A stretch of DNA of 64,000 nt from Hysterangium stoloniferum (Eukaryota > Basidiomycota > Agaricomycetes > Hysterangiales > Hysterangiaceae). Of this stretch, positions 1 to 12,846 are shown one piece after another. Where the stretch lies: contig WHVD01000041.1 in NCBI GenBank assembly GCA_015178975.1, positions 248,001 to 312,000 on the forward strand, written 5' to 3'. Position 1 is the first letter of the stretch. Each line of letters opens with the position of its first letter. Made by a program: the position numbers and the translations under genes. The notes under the pieces were generated by a model. The model was not told where the DNA came from, ran no database searches, and worked only from the letters and a program-made list of their open reading frames with translations.

Positions 1-1405
1 ACGGATGCAGTAGGGATGTAAAGAACATCACGGAGAATAATGTGGGTCCCATTCTCAATGCGAAGGCGAACATCGCCCAATCCGATAGCCATGACCGATG
101 ACCCCCCCAGGCCTGTGACAGGGCATGGGGATATGGTGTGTAAGGAGATAAAGTCGGTATGGTCTGGTGATACATGTATACTGGCACCTGTATCAAGCCA
201 GAAGGGGTGTGGAACGGGAGGTGAGCCGAGAAGGGGAGGGGCCGATGTGGCCAGCACTGATGTGGCCAGCGCCGATGTGCCCACTGGAGAACTATGTAGG
301 TTCCAATTTACGGTGACATGTGGGTTATCGTTGGTGGCTATCCATCCAGCATATTCAGCCTGATCAGAAGGCGTCATCACCATGGCAGGCTCTTCAATCA
401 CGGTACCAGCGAAAGCTGCATCATTGGGTAGGGGCGTGTCCATATATGCGGTAAAGACTTGACCATTCGCACCCGTGATGCTGATGGGGAACTTACCTGC
501 AGGTGCAGGTGTAGAATTTCCAGATTTCTTAACTTCCAGATCCCTGTGCCGGGCAGCTTTGCCTTCTTTGATGCTTTTGCCAGCCATCCCCCCCCCCCAG
601 CTGAAACACAGTATGCGATCATGTGTCCCTGTTTGCGGCAATTCGGGTTGCTACAGGTAACAACAGGACGTTTCGGGGAAGCGGATTGTGTTGAAAGGGC
701 GATGGCTTCCGCAGGCGCAGTATGCTGGGTATCAGACGCAAGAAGGCACTGCTCATTTTCGAGCAAGAGGATAATGCAAGCGGAAGTGTAAGGGGTAGAT
801 GCAGAGGACTCGGAAAGATCTCGTGTGATCAAGGAGCATAAATGGGGAAAATCCCCAAGGGAGTTCAATAAGGCAATGCACTTAAAAAGGTCCTCAGTGA
901 GCTGGCCCATCTCAAACGCATGGGAGATGGCATGGCATATTTGAGAGGCGGTAGTAGAGAGAGAGATCGACTTGGAACACTGGAGAGTGAGGGCCTCCTG
1001 GATCAGTTGCACCTGGCGAATGGGCCCCTCGTTCCGATGGCGAAGCAGAAGGGCGTCCCAACAGGTCTTCGCACCCTGAATGGGCTCGGCGAAGTCCCAC
1101 TCAGCCCTGGACAGGGTCGAGAGGATCAAGGCATGGGCGAGGCCATCATTTGCAGCCCAGTTCTGCATAGCAAGAGGATCGGAAGATACTGGGGAGGGGG
1201 CGGTGCCAAGGGCATAGGAAATGAGGCCAGTGACTGTGAGGTAGTGCCGAGCACTGCGGTACCATTCAGAGTAGTTTCCGAAATCCTTATCGAGCTTAGT
1301 ATCTGCATAAACAACAGACGTGCGCAACAGAGGGATGGACGGGGTAGAGGCCGGCATAGACATGGTGGCGGGAAAAAAATTGGGTAAGTGTCTCAGTAGG
1401 GACAA
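1..1405 (-). mobile_element. Ty1/copia retrotransposon, gag to protease, cut by window edge
   Basis: The minus strand encodes a copia-type Gag: an N-terminal domain with the motif YSEWYRSARHYL, and a zinc knuckle CSNPNCRKQGHMIAYC around position 600. Past a run of 11 C (588-598 on the plus strand) the frame shifts by one. It then stays open to the window edge through the aspartic protease motif FWLDTGASIHVSPDHTDF (near 150-215) and the downstream motif ILRDVLYIPT that precedes integrase in this family. Integrase, reverse transcriptase and RNase H would lie outside the window. The first Met is at 1405, with a second one in frame at 1363. Apart from the homopolymer frameshift I see no stop, so the copy looks young. 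The family assignment is sure; whether the element is active cannot be told. Confidence 0.9.
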
Positions 1406-1406
1406 A

Positions 1407-1417
1407 GGCCCATAACC
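1407..1417 (-). other. Probable primer binding site of the copia element
   Basis: Read on the minus strand, GGTTATGGGCC directly follows the LTR end (…TTAACA). It is complementary to a segment around the CAU anticodon of initiator tRNA-Met, the half-tRNA primer known for many copia elements. Identification rests on position and this short match. Confidence 0.55.
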
Positions 1418-1624
1418 TGTTAAAATATATAGTCCCTAAGAAGAGCTCAGTCTCATATAAGTATAACAGACTAATATAATGTGTACCTAAGAAGAGCTAT
1501 TGTATACAGTAAGCGCATATACTAAGAGAGAAAGGATCGTTCTGTGCTCACCTCAGTCTCGTATAAGTATAACAGACTGAGGTTAAGCTATGTAGGTTAT
1601 CCCTTTATATATTCTACATAAACA
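1418..1624 (-). repeat. LTR of the copia element (5' LTR)
   Basis: The stretch begins TGTT and ends AACA on the plus strand, and abuts the primer binding site. It has two internal duplications: CCTAAGAAGAGCT occurs at 1435 and 1486, and a segment around TATAAGTATAACAGACT occurs at 1455 and 1561. The second copy forms a perfect 9-bp stem (CCTCAGTCT / AGACTGAGG, 1551-1582) around a 14-nt loop. The other LTR is outside the window, so the outer end at 1624 is inferred from the inverted termini. Confidence 0.65.
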
Positions 1625-3265
1625 AAAGGACCATGTGCTCATATGTGAGACGTGTGGATGAGTGGAGCCTGATCGTGACGACCGATCATGTTGTTACCAC
1701 ACCGGTATCATTGTTATTCAGACAGTCCCCAAATATGTTGACCCTGCCACATATATGCGGTGCCTTTTGTCTTCAACACGCATGCAAAAGGAACGGGTTG
1801 TTTTCGGCTGCTGACTAAGTTTTTCCGTGAAGTGGGTAAAGTAGTCTGGCAGTGAATCACTGTAAGTCCGCTTTAGACAGAAAAGTACGGTGGCACAAGA
1901 GGGATTCGAGGACTGGCATAATATATCTCATTGAGTGTCAGGTGAAGAGAGGATTCTTTGCTTCTCGTAGTAAGTATATCTATGAGAGAACGCCGATACA
2001 CATTCTACAGCTAGACATAATACTATTCACGGGGAAGTAATATTAGAGTTGATTTTATTTGGGAGGCGTGGCCTATGGTGTGCCCATCGATGACGCGCAT
2101 GAGCGACAGGTATGATCGATACTCTGACTAATTTTCCACCAGAAATAATAATTGAAGCAAAGGCTGATGTCAAAGTGCAAATGAAACTACAGTGGCGAGC
2201 GACTTCCAGTTCACCTCAAATAAAAGCATCGATATGTCAATAAATGAGCCATTCCCTAGTACGTAGTTAGACATATTAGATATAAGGGGTAGCAGAGATA
2301 TGAGGCAAATCAAACTTTGGCAAGAAACGTCGTGTTGCAACGCCTTCCGAATGTGGTGTGGCTTAGTCAGCGAGGGAGTGCGCAACACTCCATTTGACTT
2401 CCTCTGAATGATGACGAATAACGCGCCGCTCTTAATCCGGTCTCAAAATCTAGGCTGTATTCAAAATTGCACTGCTTATACATTTTTTAGCCTTGACTGT
2501 GACATCAAGTTTCAGCCCACAATGCGCGTCACCGCAGTCTAGTCAATAATCCGGGCATACAACACCGTAATTAAGGCAGCAATCTCTATGAGTACTAGCG
2601 TAAACTTTAGAATCCACTAGCCACCGATATACAACAGGAGCAACTTCTTGTTCAATAGCAAGTGCCAGTTTCAGGTTAGCGATGCAATTTGAAATCAATG
2701 CAGCGACGATGTGTCGCGGTGTCCACCGTCGATTGACAACCCGTGCATAATCGCAGGGATTTCCACAATGTTTTTGTCTGTTCGGTTCTCCGTTCATTTC
2801 AATACCTACATCAGTGGAATTATCCCGTGACGTCTACTGCCAGACTTCTCTTTTCAAACCATACTCAACTTTATTTATAGCTTTTGGAACTTCCTCATTA
2901 TATTCGGATGTCATACCAAATATTCACACAGCTCTTGCGCATTATTTCTCATTTTTGTGGACTACACCGCCACTGTGTCATGGCTAGGATCGTCTCTGCT
3001 TATTGTCCTGATGCTCCCCCTGCCATTTTCTTTTTACTGGGTGGTCTTGTGACACTAGGACTAGTTGATAGAAGTCACATGAAGTTGGAGCAGCCTTTTT
3101 TTTTTCTCTCCCTATTTCCTAACAATTTCCAAAAATATTAAATATGATTATTACTCTCCTAAATTTTCAATGCCTTTGCCGAAGCTTTGTTTCCCTTATC
3201 AGCTAAATCTCCCCCACCATTGATAGTCATCAATGAAAATTGTAGCAGCTCCGACCCTTGAAGAG
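1625..3265. other. Intergenic, no supported gene
   Basis: Only short open frames occur and none has a recognisable motif or a convincing exon series. An 84-codon frame on the minus strand (2543-2797) has a TATAAATA sequence upstream, but nothing else supports it. Confidence 0.5.
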
Positions 3266-3273
3266 TATAAAAG
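3266..3273 (+). promoter_or_regulatory. TATA box of the gene starting at 3361
   Basis: TATAAAAG lies 95 bp before the start codon, followed by a pyrimidine-rich, CACCACC-containing leader typical of highly transcribed fungal genes. Confidence 0.55.
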
Positions 3274-3360
3274 GCTGATAGGCGTCTACAAAGCTCCGCT
3301 TTTGTCTTTCCACCACCACCCACCATCGATTTCCACCAATCTCATACCCAAACGCTTGAG

Positions 3361-4626
3361 ATGTCTACCTTTGGTCTAGGATCACTTTCGTTGTCTCCTG
3401 CTCACCATCGTTCACAGCACCTTGTCTCTTCACTCAAGGGGGGGTTGCGCCCCCCCCGCAAGACGCGTGTAGTGAATGACATCACTACTAAATATCCTAA
3501 CATCGATCAGTCTCTAATTGAGAGTGTAGGTTGTTAAAATTTCATCTCATATACTTTCCCTCATGCTCTCCTCTCTTCATGCTCTCCTTCAGATCATCGC
3601 CGACTTCGAGAACATAAATCTGTAAGGTTCACAAGTCCTTAATCATATATATATCACTTACGCTACCTGCTATATATAGGCCCGCTTCTTCCCAGTCCTG
3701 CATCGATGCAGTAAGTGCTAGTCGGCATTGCAGTACACACATTTATCTCACCTCTGTTCTCTCGAGTAGTGCATCACCAAGTTGAAAACACTCAACTTGT
3801 CCGTTTCCCATTCTTATCGTTGGCCACGTTGCTATGCTAACAATTCTGCGCCCATCCCAGGATTAGTGGTACTGACTCCGATACGGACGACGCTTACCCT
3901 AGGAAAGCCCGATCGCGCGTTGGACGAAACACCATTCCAGCCCGTCAGAAGCTCTCCCCCTACCAAAAACGAGCTCCTCGCTCTAAATCGCCCCCCGTCA
4001 CTCTTCCCAAGGACCCATCCACTTTTGCCCCCACGTACAATTCATCCTCTCCCCTATCACGTCGAGGTAAGGACGCGGAATCTCCCCGTCGGAAGATCGT
4101 CGGTTCTAGGTTGGGGGGTGATCCTGACACGTGTACTAAAGTGGTGTGTTTTATTAAGACTTATCTATGACTGTCTATTGATTATCGTCATTAGTCCCTT
4201 GACGCAAAGGGTTTCTCCTCCCCCTGCCTTCTCTCTAATATCACCTCGCCCGACCACCGCGTCCGCTTCTACCACGGACAACCGCCCGCGACGTTGGAAG
4301 CTCTCAGTCGGGAAGCTTTGAGGGCCGCCACAGAGGATCAATATATCGATGCTCCATATCCCGATATCAACTACCACCTCCGCCCCGCTGTATGGTCCCC
4401 TGAGGACTATGCATCGTCTGACACTAGTTCGAGCTCCAGCGACTCCGACTCCGACTCGGACCCCTTGCTGGGCAACGATGACCTGGGGATGGATGTCGAT
4501 GGTATGGATTGGCAAGCACCGATGTGGGTTCCCACCATCTCGTACAATGGCAACCTTTACCTTCCTGCGTATGAGACGGATCGTGCACTTCTTGCAAGGT
4601 TGAAGGCGACGTGGCTTGGAGACTAG
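3361..4626 (+). CDS. Hypothetical protein, six exons, 322 aa
   Basis: I do not recognise this protein. The model is 3361-3525, 3593-3621, 3680-3710, 3770-3798, 3861-4143 and 4195-4626. Exons of 29, 31 and 29 nt hide it from simple frame searches, but all five introns have GT and AG borders and the frame closes exactly (969 nt). The N-terminus (MSTFGLGSLSL) is followed by a basic patch (GGLRPPRKTR), a predicted helical part with ITTKYPNIDQSLIES, and a Ser/Arg/Pro-rich middle. An acidic serine tract (SSSSSDSDSDSD) precedes an aromatic C-terminus (ISYNGNLYLPAY). There is no signal peptide or membrane segment. A TATA box lies at 3266. The poly-Ser/Asp tract and basic region would fit a nuclear or nucleolar protein, but that is inference. 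Confidence 0.7.
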
Positions 4627-6006
4627 GTTCCTCCCACACTGTTTCCAGCCCTGTCTTGTATGGCTTATGTGAACCGTCTTATTTATCCTCGCCATTATGC
4701 CATCCCTTTTATTGTCTTGGTTTTGTTTTATGATCTTATTTCTTGGATCGTTTTTTTTTTGTCTGCGGACCCCAGATCTGGTCTCAATCGATTTACATCG
4801 CTAAATGATGTTTGATCGGCCCGTCTGGCTCCGTGGTAAGCTTTCGTGTACATATTTTCGTTTATAAACTGAAGGTCAGTCGATCAATAGCTTATCAACC
4901 CCTCATATGGTTGCATGGTTGCATGCGGCAGTGATATTGTGGATATCGCTGCCCGATCACTTAGTGTTGGTTATGGTGAGCCCAATCACTTGCATTATAT
5001 CGTTGGCAGTATTTGATTGATTTTCTACAAAAGGATAATTCCCTTTTGAGATCTCATTTGAGTACCCGCTGAGTTATCCATGAACGCTATTTTGCATGCC
5101 TGTCGCCGTTTGAGGATGCAGTGATATCTGTAAAGGTACACTGCCCGATTGTTGGTAGAGCTTTTCGGTAAGCCAAAACTATGATATTGTTTCCGGTTGG
5201 TTCACATGTTGTGGATGCAGGTTCCGTCTATTGTCACTATTTACTATCCGTGCCATTTCTTCCCTTATCATTTTGATTGTCGTCCCATCTGTGCTTTCGT
5301 GTCCCTTCCGTTAAACTAGGGTTGACTGAACATATATTTCCAAAATAAAAGTTTTGAATCTGGATTCCTGTCCCAATTCGGGATGCGGTAGTAGTATTAA
5401 ACTCGAACTCCAATCTCTTCGTGTGACCGTGTAGAAGATGGGACTCTATTAGGTTTCCATACGAACTGGAAACACTTGTGAGGGGCCCGAAGAGGCCAAA
5501 TGGGTCAGCTATATAGATTACCTACACCGCCTAGACCATATAGTCTAGGATAGTCGAACCGCGCTAGTGGGCTAGTTAATCTAAATGAAGTAGTTGGACT
5601 GGCCAACTCGCCTAGCGGGTTGGAATTCCATTTCCTGATCATGATGGAGAAGAATTTGGCACGAAGGGTTGCGCGACTAGTGCAACGCCTTCAACCTAGT
5701 GTTACAATGTCTAGTTGTTGTACAAATGTATTAATTTGAATAAAATTCAATACTTTGATAGTATTATATGAATTTTATACACATAATGAGGCCTCCATGT
5801 TCACAACACCACGCACTACCTCATATAGACAAATGTTTAGATTTAATCCCACATTGCAGATTATATTTTTCATTTTCTATAAAATTCAATTTTATAGTCC
5901 ATGCTCTAGTAGTTGGTGCTCCATGACTTTGCAGTGGTGTGAACATGTTTTGCTTAATTTGAGCTGAACTACAATCAAAGATTAGATGACGTGTTTCATA
6001 TACAGT
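4627..6006. other. Intergenic, no supported gene
   Basis: The 3' flank of the preceding gene contains T-rich stretches. The rest becomes AT-rich and poor in CG towards 5700-6000, merging into the transposon relic. No gene is visible. Confidence 0.5.
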
Positions 6007-6202
6007 AGGGGACAAAACTGTCCCAATGTTTTGATAATTCCCATTAAATGTTGTATAACTGATCACATAAATTTCCTAAAATGGTGAAAATATTCTAGCA
6101 GATGCCCTAGCATACTAACTCTCATATTTCCAAGAATTACATAATATTGATGTCACAGTGAATATTTAAAAATAACCAATCATTGGGACAGTTTTGTCCC
6201 CT
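6007..6202. repeat. Perfect 22-bp inverted repeat pair, MITE-like unit
   Basis: AGGGGACAAAACTGTCCC plus AATG at 6007-6028 is exactly inverted at 6181-6202, 152 bp apart. Similarity extends a few bases outward (CAGT versus GAGC). The left end CAGT after TA resembles Tc1/mariner termini. The pair is either a 196-bp MITE or a sub-terminal repeat of the Tc1-like relic that follows. Confidence 0.6.
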
Positions 6203-6339
6203 GCTCTTTTCACTGATTTCACTCTATCATATTATCTACTAGAGAAATGGAAAAATTCCAAAAGAAATCATGTGACATATATTCAATGTTCTAATTGATA
6301 TGTGATTGTGACAGTCATGTTTCAACTATTACTCTCATC

Positions 6340-6645
6340 ATGAAAGCTATTTCTCCTCTCAAAAGAGAACAAGCCATCTCTCTCCTCCAAAATGGACTCT
6401 CCAATAGGAATGTGGCTTCTATCACAGGTGTTAGCAAGTCTACTATCAGTGGAATTGCTCAGGAGATGGACATCAACAAATAAAACTTGAAAGGAGGATG
6501 TCCTTCCAAGCTTTCTCTTACTGACCAGGGGAGGATCATACATCAAATCACCTCTGGAAAGCTACATAATGCTATCCAGGCTACACACTTCATCAATTCC
6601 ATGAATGAATCCCATATCTCATCCAAAACAGTCAGGACGGTCCCC
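6340..6645 (+). pseudogene. Tc1/mariner-type transposase relic (N-terminal HTH domains)
   Basis: From the ATG at 6340 the frame encodes a helix-turn-helix segment (LKREQAISLLQNGLSNRNVA, then GVSKSTISGIAQEM). After a TAA stop at 6481 the same frame goes on into a second HTH-like block (GGCPSKLSLTDQGRIIHQIT, then HISSKTVRT). This is the bipartite DNA-binding region of Tc1-family transposases. The catalytic DDE part is missing; the similarity stops near 6645. The segment is poor in CG dinucleotides, as expected for an old methylated copy. It is non-functional as it stands. Confidence 0.7.
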
Positions 6646-6689
6646 AAAGATATGACGTTTTTAGTTATTCATCAAGTCCTCATATCGGA

Positions 6690-7312
6690 AACCATCGGCC
6701 ACCCAACACTGACGTGTACCCTCACAGTGATCAAACCCCATTTACACCCCTGTCAGATTATACTGGTACTATCTGGTTGTACTTTGATATGTCCCCTTTC
6801 ATTATGATGATCCGTTTTACTCTATGTTTCACATATGCCCATATATACTTGTAGCCCGTGGTCTATTCCCTTTTCTCGTAATCCCGCTCTCGGCTAAATC
6901 ACAGCTTCTGATCTTATCGTAACCTTCCGGTTCCTAGTCAAGCTTATTTGTCAATAGTACTTTCCACTCTTCCCTTAGTTAGTACATATTTTCTAGATGC
7001 CAATAACTTGTATATAAATCCCCTGTAGTTGTAGTTACTAGGCAATCAGAATATCAACTCAGAACACCCGCATACATCTCTATAAGTCTTACTCTAAGTA
7101 TCCTGCTCTCCGCCTTTGCGTGTGCTTGCCCACCCTCAGTCCCCAACCCCTCAGCCCAACACTTAACTTATCCTTCGGTTCTGATCAGTAACCCACCATG
7201 AGGAATTTGACAGGACTAGTCTTCACCCACCTGAAATTTAAGGACACCTGATGGTAACTTGTGAGGGTGCAGCACATAAGCTGAAGCCAAGTCCTTCTGA
7301 TTGGTCCCTGTC
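6690..7312 (+). repeat. Partial, diverged LTR copy abutting the next LTR
   Basis: The stretch around 7130-7290 (CCCCTCAGCCCAACAC, then CATAAGCTGAAGCCAAGTCC) repeats the 3' part of the LTR at 7313-8180. The left limit is uncertain. It looks like a truncated relative placed directly in front of the complete copy. Confidence 0.4.
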
Positions 7313-8180
7313 TGTTACAACTGGAATTCCCACCGGACTCTGGGCACTAACTTATACGCACCTGCACCCTCTACGCACCCATTGTCAGTTTACCGGAATT
7401 CCCGCCGGACTCCGTATGTCAGACTTGTCTACATTTGACTTTGTTACGTTGTGTTTCAGTCACCGGAAAACCCACTGGACTCCGCCCCTGTCTACGTCCA
7501 ACCTCATCCCACGCATCAGTCACCGGACCCCGCTTGTAAAACCTGTCATCCCTCTAACAGAGCCCCATTCCCATTTTAGTCAAATGACCTGTCACGATTC
7601 AGACTCTGCTCCCGCTCCATTTCCCGTTATGGTTTATGATTTGTCACAATTCAGACTCCGCTCCATTCCGTCCCATTCCTAACACCAAATTTGGTGTTTA
7701 CTATTCCTGTTTTATGTTTTGCTAGTTTCATTTCATCATTACTGGATTTGGTATGTCATTCACTCCACGGTCTATTTAAACTGGCAGATGTTGTACATAC
7801 AATCCAGTCAGAAATTTGGCTTAGATTCCCCCCAGTAATCTAATACATTTTCCACCTACTTGAATCACACCGCTCACGCTAGTTGGAGCCCACGGGCTCC
7901 AGCGCATCTATCTCTCTTACCTATCTCGACTTACGTCTCGAATCACAACCTCTCAGCCCACGACCTCTGACCCACAACCCCTCGACCCACAAACCCTGCC
8001 CGGACTCCCCAGGATTCCCATCCACCTGTCTGAAATTGGACAACACGATCTCGTGAGGGCGCAGCCTATAAGCTGAAGCCAAGTCCTACCGGATATTCTG
8101 TGGGTTTCTCCAGAAACCTGCCGTGTACGTACCCTAACACTGTCAGCCTACCGACATTAGTCAGTTTTCAGTTCTTAACA
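7313..8180 (+). repeat. Solo LTR, Ty3-type family, CG-rich copy
   Basis: It begins TGTTACAACTGG and ends TTCTTAACA. It matches the reverse complement of 43499-44297 along its whole length, including GCAGATGTTGTACATACAAT and AAGCTGAAGCCAAGTCCT. It contains diverged internal repeats around CCGGACTC. No flanking coding domain or clear 5-bp target duplication is visible here. Unlike its relatives in the 36-46 kb island, it keeps many CG dinucleotides, so it should be the youngest copy in the window. Confidence 0.75.
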
Positions 8181-8444
8181 GGTTGTTTGAAATATTACAG
8201 TATGTATTTGTATTATTTTATTGTGAATATACACATTTTTACAAAAATTGTAAGCCCTTAATCATTTAATTTGATTCTCTGGAAGGGAATATATCTAACA
8301 TTGCAATCAGATGATGGTGTGATGTGACCAGAAAGTGGTGCATTTAATTGCTACAGTGTCATGCCATGTTTCCTCATTTGGGTGATTGATACTGATGAGC
8401 CTGTTGGAATTGGAAATGCAATACTTAGTAGCTACAGCACAATA

Positions 8445-8519
8445 TGTAACTATTGTAAGTCCCAAGTTGGCATCAGTCCATTGTAACTGTTATAAGTCCC
8501 AAAGATGGCATCAGTCAAT
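8445..8519 (+). repeat. Two tandem 37-bp units
   Basis: TGTAACTATTGTAAGTCCCA… at 8445 is repeated at 8482 (TGTAACTGTTATAAGTCCCA…), both ending in GGCATCAGTC. It lies just before the tRNA-like unit. Confidence 0.6.
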
Positions 8520-8574
8520 TGTATGTAACATGTAGAATACATGAGTATATCCTCTAAGCAATACTGCCAAATAA

Positions 8575-8650
8575 GGTCCAGTAGCTCAGTGGTTAGAGCA
8601 CTCTCATATATAGCCAGGAGGTCCTTAGTTCAATCCCAGGCCGGGTAAAT
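8575..8650 (+). repeat. tRNA-derived SINE-like unit
   Basis: TAGCTCAGTGGTTAGAGCA (8582-8600) is a good Pol III A box. TAGTTCAATCC (8626-8636) is a B box with one change, at a tRNA-like distance. The would-be acceptor arms do not pair, so it is not a working tRNA. A tRNA-derived SINE or tRNA pseudogene is the best reading. Confidence 0.5.
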
Positions 8651-9173
8651 TCTTTTCTATACCTTTAATAGAGCCTTCTGCCCTTGTGACCACTGCTGTG
8701 AGGTATGTTGCACAGTATCTCTGGTTAACTAAATGTGTGCTGAAACACGTTAAGGGTAAGCTGACCCCTCGCCATGCCATGTATCCGGGGCAGTTGATTG
8801 TTGCTCAATGTTCGCGAAGAAATCCCACCACCGAAGACGAGGCTGAAGGTCTACTAGTGGACAACATAGGCTCTTAGCAAGGCTAAAAGTGCCAGTGCTG
8901 CCTGATTGCGTAGTGAAAGTTCTGTGACAATTTGATGAGGAAGAGAGTACCTTATATGTATATTTGTAGTTATGGAGTATCTCTCACTCCTGAGTTTCGA
9001 GAGGTCTAGCTTGGATTCCAGCCAGCCTTTATATCCCTGGCTGAGAGATACATAGCTAACAATAAAGCAAATACAATTTAAAAAAAAAAAAAAACTGGGT
9101 CCATTACAAACTGTAAGGGTGTCTCGCATCGTGATATCGACTCGTGATGGTACTAATTCGATGGCGTCATAAA

Positions 9174-11487
<2,314 letters not shown>

Positions 11488-12173
11488 TGCACACCCCTGA
11501 ATAATGTGCCCGGGAATTGCTATAAATATTAAAATCAAGTGATGCATCGAGGTTCAGGTATCCCCACGTGTACAATTAGTAGAAGCACCAACGGCTCAGA
11601 CACGGCAAGAGGAAGTATGGTCGGTCACAACAAAAACATGTGACGCAAGTGAAATATACCTCTGCAGACAGAGTCGGGAATGGGTCAAATTTTCCCAGAA
11701 AATTACAGTCTAATTAGAGGAAACATATTGATCAAACTGCAGTTGGAGGAAGAGGCAAGCATTTGGGAAGAATGCCCTGGATGATTATAGCTGTTCGCAT
11801 TACGTAAGGTGCGCGCTAGAATCCCGGAAATATTGCGTGAAAATTGGGAACCTCAAGGCTGCTTCAAATGTTGACTGATCATCTTGTAACTTTGTGTTGA
11901 AATAGACTTGTGCGCCCAAGCTTAAGTTAAACTTACACAATGACACTAAACAACACCGTCCCATCCCGTATCAAGCTTATATGACAGTACCCAGCCATAC
12001 CGTACCTTAGAACACATCTCAGCCGCACGTTAACCGAAGAGTATTTAACTACGACAGTTACACACCCATACCTCAGTCGAATCACCCTTACGTGTCGACT
12101 GAGTATATTTGTTATACTTTGTATATATGTTTTAATGCTATATGTCTTAATTACTATGTTATAACTCCAAAAT
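11488..12173. other. Upstream region of the GH43 gene, no gene seen
   Basis: I see no supported reading frame. The stretch should hold the GH43 promoter, but I see no convincing TATA box. Confidence 0.45.
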
Positions 12174-12572
12174 TCGACCTGTAGCATATTTCCCAAAATT
12201 GGAGTCCATTTGAGCTTGTGAACTCATTTGTGACCCAATGACCTCAGTAGGGATCTCTGCTGCACCAAACTGAATGAGCTCATAATATGTTATTGGGCAT
12301 GTAATTGTATAGAAAAAATCACCATTCACAGCTGTTGTGGTCCAAGTACCAGCCATGGAGCTGTATGAAGCTGGTTTGTATGCATTTACCTGGTGGGTTT
12401 ATGGGTGGTATTTAAACTGAAACAGTTGAGAGAGGTGATTTCTTACTACTTAACTACATGCCCAATATTATATTACAAGTTCATTCAGTTTGGTGTGGCA
12501 GTTAACTGACAAATGAATTTGCAAGCTCAAATGAACTCCAACTTTGAGAAATACATATGCTACAGGTCAAAT
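12174..12572. repeat. Fold-back element with imperfect inverted arms
   Basis: The left arm, 12174-12310, is inverted at 12452-12572 with roughly four in five bases matching. Shared blocks are GACCTGTAGCATAT, CATTTGAGCTTG, CACCAAACTGAATGA and ATTGGGCATGTA. The loop is about 140 bp. The unit is poor in CG dinucleotides. The origin is unknown; it could be a MITE or two inverted copies of one repeat. Confidence 0.65.
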
Positions 12573-12741
12573 TTTATTAAAAATCATATGAGTTGATTTA
12601 TTGTAATATACAATCTACAAAGGTTTAATAAACTTGTAATAGAAGTACTTGTGTGTCAATCAATGTGTAGTTAGTAAATCACCTTCTGATATGATAGGTT
12701 TAATGCTAGTTTAGGTGTACATGGGTTAAATCATGCATTAG

Positions 12742-12846
12742 TGTCAGGATCCTCACCATTTCAGACCCCCCGCACCTTGTTTTACCCTTGTAACCCTCTG
12801 GTACCCCACTATAAGTACCCCAACCATGGTGTCATCTGGCCCTTGG
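12742..12846 (+). repeat. Dispersed repeat, LTR-end-like, relative of 37176
   Basis: The segment starts TGTCAGGATCC and shares an ordered set of blocks (CCTTG, TTTACCCT, AGTACCC, ACCATGGTG) with 37176-37275. The TGTYAGGATCC start suggests the end of an LTR. The full extent is not clear. Confidence 0.45.

Noticed and set aside
8575-8650. A functional tRNA gene
   Set aside because: A and B boxes are good, but the acceptor and anticodon arms do not pair into a cloverleaf.
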